Assembly: GCF_005083345.1 (NCBI RefSeq)
Contig: NZ_CP034888.1
Span: 124,001 to 188,000, forward strand
Direction of reading: 5' to 3'
DNA: 64,000 bases
DNA from: Buchnera aphidicola (Aphis nasturtii)
GTDB taxonomy: Bacteria; Pseudomonadota; Gammaproteobacteria; Enterobacterales; Enterobacteriaceae
Part shown: piece by piece, positions 1 through 7,765 of the stretch
Position numbering within the stretch: position 1 is the stretch's first letter
Layout of the letters: each line of letters opens with the position of its first letter
Notes under the pieces: generated by a model
The model's database searches: none
Told to the model about the DNA's origin: nothing
The model's input: only the letters and a program-made list of their open reading frames with translations
Position numbers and translations under genes: made by a program

Positions 1-1105
1 TAAAAGATTTCAAATGCAAGGTCATAAACCTATTGTTTTAATTGGAGGTGCTACAAGTCTCATTGGAGATCCTAGTTTTAAAGAAAAAGAACGTGTATTA
101 AATTTTGATAATAAAATTGATATGTGGATAATCAAAATAAGCAAACAAATATCTTCTTTCTTAGATTTTGATTGTTCTAAAAATAATAATGCAACTATAT
201 TAAATAATAAAAAGTGGTTTGAAAAAATCAATGTTTTGTCATTTTTACGTAGTGTTGGAAAACATTTTTCAATTAATACTATGATTAATAGAGAAGCAGT
301 AAAACAACGTATAAAAAGATTAGATCAAGGTATTTCTTTTACAGAATTTTCATACAACTTATTGCAAGCATATGATTTTTTTATATTAAATAAAAAAAAA
401 CAAGTATCTCTTCAAATTGGAGGATCTGATCAATGGGGTAATATTTCTGCAGGCATGCACTTAATAAATCGAACTTCTAAAAACGAAGTATATGGTCTAA
501 CACTTCCTTTACTTATACAATCTAATGGTATGAAATTTGGAAAAACAGAATCTGGAACTATTTGGTTAGATTCTAAAAAAACAACTCCTTATAAATTTTA
601 TCAATTTTGGAAAAACATAGAAGATACTAATGTTTATAATTTTTTAAAATTGTTTACTTTTTTAGATTGTAATGAAATTAATCAAAGAGAAAAAAATAAA
701 CATAAAAATAATCAAATTATTAACGATAAAGATTATTTGTCTAAATATATGACTCGTTTAGTACATGGCGAAGAACATGTGCTGGCTGCAGAAAGAATTA
801 CAAATATGCTTTTTTTACAAAATATAAATGAAATAAAAAAATCTGATTTACAGCAACTAAAAAAAGATGGAATACCTTATATTGAAGCGCACCAAATTAA
901 AGATTTACAAGAAGCATTAGTATTATGTTCATTAGCAAAATCTCGAACACAAGCAAAAAACATGATAATATCCAATTCTATATCTATTAATACCAATAAA
1001 ATTGTAAATACAAGTCATATTTTTAATAATAATGATAAATTATTTAATCAATTTACTTTAATTTCAAGGGGAAAAAAAAATCATTGTCTTATATGTTGGC
1101 AATAA
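1..1105 (+). CDS. tyrS: Tyrosyl-tRNA synthetase, 5' end outside window
   Basis: Class I aminoacyl-tRNA synthetase that charges tRNA-Tyr in the cytoplasm. The reading frame is open from base 2 (KRFQ before the first ATG at 14), matching the E. coli protein from about residue 59. The ATG at 14 is therefore internal, and the start and the HIGH-like motif lie outside the window. Visible: the GGSDQWGN tyrosine-site motif near nt 420-440, the KMSKS-equivalent KFGKT at nt 533-547, and a C-terminal S4-like RNA-binding domain ending in a lysine-rich tail with CLICWQ. It ends convergently with sufA, 38 bases away, with no clear terminator between. Identity is certain; the only defect is truncation by the window edge. 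Confidence 0.97.
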   Translation, partial: KRFQMQGHKPIVLIGGATSLIGDPSFKEKERVLNFDNKIDMWIIKISKQISSFLDFDCSKNNNATILNNKKWFEKINVLSFLRSVGKHFSINTMINREAVKQRIKRLDQGISFTEFSYNLLQAYDFFILNKKKQVSLQIGGSDQWGNISAGMHLINRTSKNEVYGLTLPLLIQSNGMKFGKTESGTIWLDSKKTTPYKFYQFWKNIEDTNVYNFLKLFTFLDCNEINQREKNKHKNNQIINDKDYLSKYMTRLVHGEEHVLAAERITNMLFLQNINEIKKSDLQQLKKDGIPYIEAHQIKDLQEALVLCSLAKSRTQAKNMIISNSISINTNKIVNTSHIFNNNDKLFNQFTLISRGKKNHCLICWQ

Positions 1106-1143
1106 ATTATTTTTTATCTTCGATAGTGCAATCATTAATTAAA

Positions 1144-1533
1144 TTATAAATCAATTGAGAAACTTTCTCCGCAACCGCAAAATTTGTCTAATTTAGAATT
1201 ATAAAATTTAAAAATTTTATTAATATTATTTTTTACAAAATCAATTTTAATACCATCTAAAAATGGAATATCTTTTTTAGCAATGTGTATTAAAATATTT
1301 TCGTAAAAAAAAATTATATTATCTTCTGCTTTCGATTGTGTTTCATTATTAATTAACTCTATTTGATATCGAAAACCTGCACAACCAGATTTTTTTATAC
1401 TTAATTTAATTCCTTTATTATTTTTTTGAAGACTGATTAGAAATAATATTTGCTTGATAGCACTCTTAGTAATTTCAATTCCCTTCCATGTGCATTGATT
1501 GAATAAATAAGTATTTTCTTGTTTTTTTTTCAT
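1144..1533 (-). CDS. sufA: A-type iron-sulfur carrier protein SufA
   Basis: HesB/IscA-type carrier that passes Fe-S clusters to apoproteins. The 129-residue protein has the three family cysteines: C51 in SGCAGF, and C119 and C121 in the terminal CGCGESF. The N-terminal QCTWKGIEIT segment resembles SufA (FAWQGLTLT in E. coli) more than IscA or ErpA. The start ATG at 1533 follows an AAGAGAA ribosome-binding site. No sufBCDSE genes are in this window, so it looks like an orphan here. It may serve the Fe-S rich complex I encoded further along; that link is inference. The family assignment is secure; the choice of SufA over ErpA/IscA is likely. Confidence 0.85.
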   Translation of the reverse strand: MKKKQENTYLFNQCTWKGIEITKSAIKQILFLISLQKNNKGIKLSIKKSGCAGFRYQIELINNETQSKAEDNIIFFYENILIHIAKKDIPFLDGIKIDFVKNNINKIFKFYNSKLDKFCGCGESFSIDL

Positions 1534-1668
1534 TTTCTTCTCTTTAATTAATTTTTGATGAAAAGAATATTTTTTAAATAATAATTTAAGTTACGTTTAT
1601 ATATCTTTTTATTTTATTTAAAGAGTATTTTTTCTTTCATGATTTTTAAAATTTTAATGTTATAATTT

Positions 1669-1696
1669 TTGACTAATAAAATTTTTTAATTATTTT
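1669..1696 (+). promoter_or_regulatory. Candidate sigma-70 promoter for ydiK
   Basis: TTGACT (1669-1674), a 16-base spacer and TATTTT (1691-1696), lying 57 bases before the ydiK start. In such A+T-rich DNA a -10-like match is cheap; the good -35 hexamer is the main support. Confidence 0.35.
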
Positions 1697-1752
1697 CACT
1701 CATCATCTATAATAAAAAAATATTTATAAAAATATTGAGGTGAAACAATTAT

Positions 1753-2847
1753 ATGCAAAATCCAAAAGAAAAAATGGATTTATCGCAGTTTATTTTATCA
1801 TTAATATTTATTATTGCTATAAGCATTACAAGTTTTTTAATAATAAAACCATTTATATTAGGATTTTTATGGGCTAGTACGATTGTAATTGCTACTTGGC
1901 CTTTAATGTTAAAAATCCAAAAATTTTTAGGAGGTCAGCGTTTAGTTGCCCTCATTAGTATGATTATTATTTTATTATTATTGTTTATCATTCCAATAGT
2001 ACTTTTAGTAAATAGTTTAATTGCAACAAGTATTCCTCTTATTCATTGGTTTAGTTCTAATACTTTAGAGTTTCCAGAGCTAATTTGGCTTCAGGATATA
2101 CCAATTATTGGAAAAAAAATTTTTATTAGCTACAAAGAATTATTAGATAGTGATGGAGCCGAATTAATTAAAGAGGTTAAACCTTATATGGGTCGGACAA
2201 CTGAATTTTTTATAATTCAAGCTAAAAATTTCGGATTATTTGTAATGCATTTAACTTTAATGTTGATATTCAGTATTGTGCTTTATTGGAATGGTGAAAA
2301 AATTAGTAACGCAATTCGTCAATTTGCATCTCGAATCAATTCTAAAAATGGAGATGCTATTATTTTACTTACAGTACGAGCTATAAGATCTGTTGCGTTA
2401 GGAGTTGTAGTAACAGCTTTAATTCAAGCTTTTTTATCTGGTCTAGGTTTATTGCTTTCAGGTGTTCCATATTGGACTTTATTGATGATTTTAATTGTTT
2501 TTTCTTGTTTAATACAATTAGGTCCATTACCAATTTTATTACCATCTATTATTTGGCTTTATTGGAATAATCACACTACATGGGGTACATTATTGTTAAT
2601 TTGGAGTTGTTTTGTATTTATATTAGATAATATACTTCGGACTTTATTTATCAGAATTGGTTCTGATTTACCAACTTTTTTAATTTTATCAGGAGTTATA
2701 GGTGGTTTATTAACTTTTGGTATAATTGGTTTGTTCGTTGGACCCGTAGTATTAGTAATATTATATAGATTAACAATATCTTGGATCTATGGCATTTCTA
2801 TCAATTCTTTTATTGACAATATAGATTCAAAATCAAAAATTAATTAA
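1753..2847 (+). CDS. ydiK: AI-2E transporter family inner-membrane permease YdiK
   Basis: 364 residues, close to E. coli YdiK (about 370). It belongs to the AI-2E exporter/UPF0118 permease family, whose substrate is uncertain for YdiK. The architecture is typical: paired hydrophobic helices at about 12-50 and 60-90, a soluble loop at about 95-155, then several helices from about 160 to 345. The family-typical GLFVGPVVLV near the C-terminus is present. The start has an SD-like GAGGTGAAAC just upstream. It stands alone, transcribed away from sufA, with the long aroH leader downstream. A transporter kept in so reduced a genome may matter for exchange with the host, but its cargo cannot be read from sequence. 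Confidence 0.88.
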   Translation: MQNPKEKMDLSQFILSLIFIIAISITSFLIIKPFILGFLWASTIVIATWPLMLKIQKFLGGQRLVALISMIIILLLLFIIPIVLLVNSLIATSIPLIHWFSSNTLEFPELIWLQDIPIIGKKIFISYKELLDSDGAELIKEVKPYMGRTTEFFIIQAKNFGLFVMHLTLMLIFSIVLYWNGEKISNAIRQFASRINSKNGDAIILLTVRAIRSVALGVVVTALIQAFLSGLGLLLSGVPYWTLLMILIVFSCLIQLGPLPILLPSIIWLYWNNHTTWGTLLLIWSCFVFILDNILRTLFIRIGSDLPTFLILSGVIGGLLTFGIIGLFVGPVVLVILYRLTISWIYGISINSFIDNIDSKSKIN

Positions 2848-3244
2848 TGGTCATAGAACATTAATAGTATTAAATCTGTAAATTTTAAGTTATAAAAATA
2901 AATTAGTTAATTTAATTTAAAAATAGAATAAGTACTTTTAAAAATAAATAAAAAATTATGATATTATAAAAAATAATTTAATTATGTTTAATATTTACTG
3001 AACAGAATATTAATAATCTTGTATAATTGTATGATTTTTAGGATTTTATCTTCATTTTATTTCCTATTTTAAGCTTTTTTTATGATGTTTAAAGTATACT
3101 ATTATACTTCTTTTCTCTAAAATTATAATATTTTTAGTATGCCAAAAAAATTTCTTAGAGAAAAGTTTATGATTAATTAGTTTATCGTGATTTTATCACA
3201 TTTTGATATTCTTTTTAGGATAAAAAATTCGTTTAGAGAATAAA
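2848..3244 (+). promoter_or_regulatory. 397-base non-coding aroH leader with inverted repeats
   Basis: The longest gene-free stretch in the window; no tRNA-like fold or credible ORF is seen. CTTTTCTCTAA (3110-3120) and TTAGAGAAAAG (3155-3165) form a perfect 11-bp inverted repeat with a 34-base loop. The same upstream arm (3113-3121) is also complementary to TTTAGAGAA at 3232-3240, which contains the GAG ribosome-binding element of aroH. A short GTGA/TCAC hairpin lies at about 3187-3199. TATACT-like -10 boxes occur near 3094-3107, but no confident -35. No TrpR operator-like palindrome of the kind preceding E. coli aroH was recognised. Confidence 0.45.
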
Positions 3245-4291
3245 ATGAAAAAAACAGATGAACTACGTACAATACGAATCGATCCATTAATAACTCCTTC
3301 TGAACTAGCGAAAAAATATTCTATTACTTCAGATATTATGGATAATGTTATTATAACAAGACAGAATATTGCACGAATTATGACTGGTCAAGATTTACGT
3401 TTACTTGTTGTAATAGGTCCATGTTCTGTTCATGATCCTCTAGCTGCAGTTGAATACGCTCATCGATTATATGAATTACGCAAAAAATATCAAGATCGTC
3501 TTGAAATTATCATGCGTACATATTTTGAAAAACCAAGAACAGTAGTAGGTTGGAAAGGATTGATTTCAGATCCAGATTTAGATGGTAGTTTTAGAGTAAA
3601 TCATGGACTTTCTGTAGCTCGTAAATTATTATTAGACATTAATACATTAGGAATGCCTGCTGCAACGGAGTTTTTAGATATAGTAGTAGGTCAATTTATT
3701 GCGGATTTAATTAGTTGGGGAGCGATTGGAGCGAGAACTACTGAAAGTCAAATTCATAGAGAGATGGCTTCCGCACTTTCATGTCCAGTAGGATTTAAAA
3801 ACGGTACTGATGGTAATATACGTATTGCCATTGATGCTATTAGAGCTGCTCAAGCTCGTCATTTATTCTTTGCTCCAAATAAAGATGGACAAATGACTAT
3901 TAACCATACTAGTGGAAATCCATATGGACATATTATTATGAGAGGTGGTCGAACTCCTAACTATCATGCTAAAAATATTGAATCAGCAATAAAAGAATTA
4001 CGTGAATTTAATTTAATAGAGCATTTAATGATTGATTTTAGTCATGGAAATTGTTTAAAAGAACATATTCGTCAAAAAAATGTTGCTGTTTCTATTTCAA
4101 AACAGATCGCTTCAGGATCTAAAAACATATTTGGGGTCATGATTGAAAGTTTTTTAGAAGAAGGATTTCAAACGGTATTAAAAAATAAGCCGCTAATATA
4201 CGGAAAATCAATTACTGATGCTTGTTTAAACTGGAAAGACAGTGTTTTAATTATTAAGCAATTAGCAGATGCGGTAGATACTCGTTTTTAG
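3245..4291 (+). CDS. aroH: 3-deoxy-7-phosphoheptulonate synthase (DAHP synthase)
   Basis: Condenses phosphoenolpyruvate and erythrose-4-phosphate, the entry step of the shikimate pathway to aromatic amino acids, which Buchnera supplies to aphids. At 348 residues it equals E. coli AroH in length. Conserved blocks: VVIGPCSVHDP, RTYFEKPRTVVGWKGL, GARTTESQIHRE, PVGFKNGTDGN and IMIDFSHGNC-like metal/substrate segments near the end. The overall match is closest to the Trp-sensitive isoform. A GAGAATAA element precedes the ATG. It is monocistronic: a strong intrinsic terminator follows at once. The unusual leader suggests post-transcriptional control; whether Trp feedback survives cannot be judged here. 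Confidence 0.95.
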   Translation: MKKTDELRTIRIDPLITPSELAKKYSITSDIMDNVIITRQNIARIMTGQDLRLLVVIGPCSVHDPLAAVEYAHRLYELRKKYQDRLEIIMRTYFEKPRTVVGWKGLISDPDLDGSFRVNHGLSVARKLLLDINTLGMPAATEFLDIVVGQFIADLISWGAIGARTTESQIHREMASALSCPVGFKNGTDGNIRIAIDAIRAAQARHLFFAPNKDGQMTINHTSGNPYGHIIMRGGRTPNYHAKNIESAIKELREFNLIEHLMIDFSHGNCLKEHIRQKNVAVSISKQIASGSKNIFGVMIESFLEEGFQTVLKNKPLIYGKSITDACLNWKDSVLIIKQLADAVDTRF

Positions 4292-4295
4292 TTTA

Positions 4296-4328
4296 TATGC
4301 TAGTCAACATTTTGACTAGCATGTTTTT
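4296..4328 (+). terminator. Rho-independent terminator after aroH
   Basis: Perfect 11-bp stem ATGCTAGTCAA (4297-4307) / TTGACTAGCAT (4312-4322) with a CATT loop, followed by GTTTTTATT. It starts 5 bases after the aroH stop codon. One of the clearest terminators in the window. Confidence 0.9.
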
Positions 4329-4407
4329 ATTAGTTAAATAAATTTAATTTTATAAAATTAATTTTTATAAATTATTAAAAATATTTTTTAAATAAAGGTA
4401 TATCAGA

Positions 4408-6336
4408 ATGCCTGTAATAAAATTTTGTGATGGAAGTAAAGAAATTTACGAGCATTCTATCTCGTTAGAAGAAATTTTAAAATATAAAAATCCTAATATA
4501 CTTAAATCTTTGATTGCTATTTCTGCAAATGAAAATTTTTTACATTTAAATACTTTAATTAAAAAAGATACTTCTATAAAACTTATTACTAAAAAAGATA
4601 TTGATGCATTAAAGATTGTTCGGTATTCATGTATACAACTCTTAAGTTATTCTATAAAAACAATATGGCCATTATGCAAAATTGCCGAAAGTAAAATTAC
4701 AAGTGACGGTTTTTATTGTGATGTAGATATAGAAAGTAAAGTTTTAGAAAAAGATCTTATTTTAATAGAAAAAAAAATGAAAGATCTTTTAAACAAAAAA
4801 TATAATATTGTAAATAAAAAAGTATCTTTTAACGAAGCTGTAAACAAGTTTGAAAAACGATTAGAGATATATAAAGTTGATTTAATAAAAAGTAACTTTC
4901 TAAAAAATGATCTAATTTCTTTATATTATCATGAAAATTATGTAGATTTTGATATTGGAATGCAGGTATTTAATATAAAGTTTTGCAAATATTTTAAATT
5001 ACAAAAAATTAGTGGTGCTTATTGGAAAGGCAATAAAACAAATAAAATGTTACAACGTATTTATGGTACTGCTTGGTTATATCAAGAAGAATTAGATAAA
5101 TATTTAAGTTATATTACTGAAGTAGAGAAAAGAGATCATAGAAAAATTAATAAGTACTTAAAATTATATCATATGCAAAATGAATCTCCTGGCATGATTT
5201 TTTGGCATAATAATGGTTGGATTGTTTTTAATGAATTAGAAAATTTTGTTCGAGAAAAACTAAAAGTATATAAATATAAAGAAGTAAAAACGCCTTTATT
5301 AATAGATAAATCAATATGGGGAAAAAGCGGTCATTGGGAAAACTATAAAGATGCTATTTTTACTACTTCATCAGAAAATAGAAAATATTGTATCAAACCT
5401 ATGAATTGCCCTGGACATGTTCAAATTTTTAATATTGGATTAAAATCTTATCGAGATTTACCTATTCGTATGGCGGAATTTGGAAGTTGTCATAGAAATG
5501 AATCTTCTGGATCTTTACATGGCTTAATGAGAGTTCGCAATTTTACTCAAGACGATGCTCATATATTTTGTACTCCAAAGCAAATACATTCTGAAATAAA
5601 CAATTGTATTAAAATGATATATGATTTATATAGTATATTTAATTTTAAAAAGATCATAGTAAAATTTTCTACTCGACCAAAAAATCGTATTGGTGATGAT
5701 TTAATTTGGGATAAAGCAGAAAAAGATTTATCTGATGTTTTAATACAAAATAATTTAGAATTTGAATATCAATTGGGAGAAGGAGCTTTTTATGGTCCTA
5801 AAATTGAATTTATTCTACAAGATTCTTTAGATCGAAGTTGGCAATGCGGAACGATCCAGTTAGATTTTTATTTGCCAGTTCGTTTGAATGCATTTTATGT
5901 TAATGAATATAATAAAAAAAGTGTTCCTATAATAATTCATCGAGCTATATTAGGTTCCATTGAACGTTTTATTGGCATATTAATAGAAGAGTGTTCTGGA
6001 AAATTACCAACGTGGTTATCTCCAATACAGGTCATTGTCATTGGTATTAAAAGCTCTCATTCTATTTATGTAAACCAAATAGTTGAAAAACTTAATGTTT
6101 TAAATATTCGTGTTGAATCAGATTTAAGAAATGAAAAAATAAGTCTTAAAATTCGAGAACATACTTTACGTAAAATTCCATATATATTAATTTGCGGTGA
6201 CAAAGAAATTCAATCTAACACAGTTTCTGTTAGAAATAGAAATGGAAATAATTGTGGTGTGTTAGATATTAATTTATTTATTAAAAAACTACAAAATGAA
6301 ATATTTACTCGTAGTTTTTTTCCAATGGAGGAATAA
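4408..6336 (+). CDS. thrS: Threonyl-tRNA synthetase
   Basis: Class II synthetase charging tRNA-Thr. 642 residues, the same size as E. coli ThrS. Domains: N-terminal TGS-like (1-60), editing domain (about 65-225), catalytic core (about 245-535) and C-terminal anticodon-binding domain. The zinc/threonine ligands fall at E. coli positions: C334 in MNCPGH (332-337), H385 in DDAH and H511 in IIIHRAI. The editing domain looks diverged: the usual HHxxxH-type motif is not evident in the first 230 residues, so proofreading may be weakened (inference). The gene starts behind the aroH terminator with an AAGGTATATC ribosome-binding region and runs into infC. Confidence 0.97.
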   Translation: MPVIKFCDGSKEIYEHSISLEEILKYKNPNILKSLIAISANENFLHLNTLIKKDTSIKLITKKDIDALKIVRYSCIQLLSYSIKTIWPLCKIAESKITSDGFYCDVDIESKVLEKDLILIEKKMKDLLNKKYNIVNKKVSFNEAVNKFEKRLEIYKVDLIKSNFLKNDLISLYYHENYVDFDIGMQVFNIKFCKYFKLQKISGAYWKGNKTNKMLQRIYGTAWLYQEELDKYLSYITEVEKRDHRKINKYLKLYHMQNESPGMIFWHNNGWIVFNELENFVREKLKVYKYKEVKTPLLIDKSIWGKSGHWENYKDAIFTTSSENRKYCIKPMNCPGHVQIFNIGLKSYRDLPIRMAEFGSCHRNESSGSLHGLMRVRNFTQDDAHIFCTPKQIHSEINNCIKMIYDLYSIFNFKKIIVKFSTRPKNRIGDDLIWDKAEKDLSDVLIQNNLEFEYQLGEGAFYGPKIEFILQDSLDRSWQCGTIQLDFYLPVRLNAFYVNEYNKKSVPIIIHRAILGSIERFIGILIEECSGKLPTWLSPIQVIVIGIKSSHSIYVNQIVEKLNVLNIRVESDLRNEKISLKIREHTLRKIPYILICGDKEIQSNTVSVRNRNGNNCGVLDINLFIKKLQNEIFTRSFFPMEE

Positions 6337-6339
6337 AGT

Positions 6340-6879
6340 ATTAAAGTCGGAAAAAGAACTCAATTAACAAAGCCAAATCGTATTAACAATGAAATTCGTG
6401 CAATTAAAGTTCGTCTGACAGGTATTGAAGGCGATCAAATAGGAATCGTTAGTTTACGTGAAGCTTTAGAAAAATCTGAAGAATTAGGATTAGATTTAGT
6501 AGAAATTAGTCCTAATGCAGAGCCCCCAGTTTGTCGTATTATGGATTATGGAAAATTTCTTTATGAAAAAAGTAAATCTTCTAAAGAACAAAAAAAGAAG
6601 CAAAAAGTTATTCAGGTAAAAGAAATTAAATTTCGTCCTGGTACTGATGAAGGGGATTATCAAGTTAAATTACGCAATTTAATTCGTTTTTTAGAAGACG
6701 GTGATAAAGTTAAAATTACCTTACGCTTTCGAGGTCGAGAAATGGCTCATCAAAAAATAGGCGTAAATGTTTTAAATAGAGTAAAAAATGATTTAATTGA
6801 ATTAGCAATTGTTGAATCATTTCCATCTAAAATTGAAGGTCGTCAAATGATAATGGTTTTAGCTCCAAGGAAAAAATAG
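6340..6879 (+). CDS. infC: Translation initiation factor IF-3, AUU start
   Basis: IF-3 binds the 30S subunit and rejects non-canonical initiation. An ATG-only reading would begin at 6541 and lose the N-domain. The frame is open upstream to an ATT at 6340-6342, preceded by GGAGG at about 6326-6331, giving 179 residues beginning as in E. coli ([24 protein letters not shown]). E. coli infC also starts with AUU, the basis of its autogenous control. The ATT lies 3 bases after the thrS stop, so translation is probably coupled. The C-domain ([20 protein letters not shown] onward) is nearly unchanged. Very high confidence in gene and start. Confidence 0.96.
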   Translation: MKVGKRTQLTKPNRINNEIRAIKVRLTGIEGDQIGIVSLREALEKSEELGLDLVEISPNAEPPVCRIMDYGKFLYEKSKSSKEQKKKQKVIQVKEIKFRPGTDEGDYQVKLRNLIRFLEDGDKVKITLRFRGREMAHQKIGVNVLNRVKNDLIELAIVESFPSKIEGRQMIMVLAPRKK

Positions 6880-6947
6880 TAATTTTTGACTAAACGTTAT
6901 TCAAAAATAAATATATAATTATTTTTATAATTTCAAAGAAACATTAT

Positions 6948-7145
6948 ATGCCAAAAATTAAAACTTTAAAAAGTGCAGCAAAACGTTTTAAAAAAACTGC
7001 ATCTGGTAAATTTAAGCGTAAACAGGCAAATTTACGTCATATTTTAACAAAAAAAACAACAAGTAAAAAACGTCATTTGCGTCCTAAAGTACTAGTATTA
7101 AAAGGAGACATGGATAAAGTAAAATCATTCTTACCGTATGTATAA
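6948..7145 (+). CDS. rpmI: 50S ribosomal protein L35
   Basis: 65 residues, the standard bacterial L35 length, with the typical opening [15 protein letters not shown] and a very basic composition. It sits between infC and rplT, the conserved IF3-L35-L20 order. In E. coli, L20 represses rpmI translation through an RNA structure spanning the infC-rpmI junction. The 68-base gap here is A+T-rich and I cannot confirm that structure by eye. Confidence 0.97.
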   Translation: MPKIKTLKSAAKRFKKTASGKFKRKQANLRHILTKKTTSKKRHLRPKVLVLKGDMDKVKSFLPYV

Positions 7146-7186
7146 ATTTACTTTTACTAAAATTGTATGAACAGGAGAGCATATCA

Positions 7187-7549
7187 ATGGCTCGTGTAAA
7201 ACGTGGTGTGACTGCTCATGCTCGTCATAAAAAAGTTTTGAAACAAGCAAAAGGTTATTATGGAGCTCGTTCTCGTATTTACAGAGTAGCATATCAAGCG
7301 GTGATTAAAGCTGGTCAATATGCTTATCGTGATAGGCGTCAAAGAAAAAGACAATTTCGTCAGTTATGGATTACGAGAATAAATGCAGCAGTTCGTCAAA
7401 GTAAACTTTCTTATAGTAAGTTTATATATGGATTAAAAAAAGCGTCTATTAACATTGACCGTAAAGTATTATCTGACATTGCAATATTTGATGTATCTGC
7501 ATTTAATGTTTTAGTTGAAAAATCAAAAAAAGCTTTGCTTGTAATATAA
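7187..7549 (+). CDS. rplT: 50S ribosomal protein L20
   Basis: Early assembly protein of the large subunit. An open frame begins at a TTG at 7163, but the true start is the ATG at 7187: it follows CAGGAGAG at the right distance and gives the invariant MARVKRG N-terminus. 120 residues against 118 in E. coli. The basic N-terminal extension ([30 protein letters not shown]) binds 23S rRNA. Last gene of the infC-rpmI-rplT block; two hairpins separate it from pheS. Confidence 0.96.
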   Translation: MARVKRGVTAHARHKKVLKQAKGYYGARSRIYRVAYQAVIKAGQYAYRDRRQRKRQFRQLWITRINAAVRQSKLSYSKFIYGLKKASINIDRKVLSDIAIFDVSAFNVLVEKSKKALLVI

Positions 7550-7575
7550 TAAATTGTTTTTTAATAAATAAAGCC

Positions 7576-7595
7576 AGGGGAAATTCATCTCCCCT
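7576..7595 (+). terminator. Stem-loop downstream of rplT
   Basis: AGGGGA / TCCCCT 6-bp stem with an 8-base loop, a conspicuous G+C island 27 bases after the rplT stop. The following CCATTTTAG is only a weak U-tract, so it may be an inefficient terminator or an mRNA 3'-end stabiliser. Confidence 0.5.
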
Positions 7596-7665
7596 CCATT
7601 TTAGTTATATTTAAATTTTTAGTTATGAGCAATATTTATTACATAAATTAATTAAAATATTTATA

Positions 7666-7693
7666 TTGTCATATCTTAAAAATCCAATAAAAT
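7666..7693 (+). promoter_or_regulatory. Candidate pheST promoter
   Basis: TTGTCA (7666-7671), a 16-base spacer and TAAAAT (7688-7693). Transcription would begin near 7700, inside the 5' arm of the adjacent hairpin. Transcripts from this promoter would then escape the terminator that faces read-through from rplT. Confidence 0.4.
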
Positions 7694-7718
7694 AAGCTTC
7701 CTTTATGGAAGCTTTTTA
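7694..7718 (+). terminator. Intrinsic terminator or attenuator-like hairpin before pheS
   Basis: Perfect 8-bp stem AAGCTTCC (7694-7701) / GGAAGCTT (7707-7714) with a TTTAT loop, running into TTTTT (7712-7716). It occupies the position of the E. coli pheST attenuator, but no Phe-rich leader peptide precedes it: the only small ORF, at 7625, encodes MSNIYYIN. Confidence 0.7.
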
Positions 7719-7765
7719 ATATCCAAATAATGGTATACTTACATAAAAATATAAAAGAGTTAAAA

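Noticed and set aside
2848-3244. tRNA or small RNA gene in the aroH leader
   Set aside because: No T-loop consensus, acceptor stem or CCA end; only inverted repeats are evident.
7625-7651. Eight-codon ORF upstream of pheS as a pheM-like leader peptide
   Set aside because: It encodes MSNIYYIN, with no phenylalanine codons, and is not positioned to influence the 7694 hairpin in the manner of attenuation.
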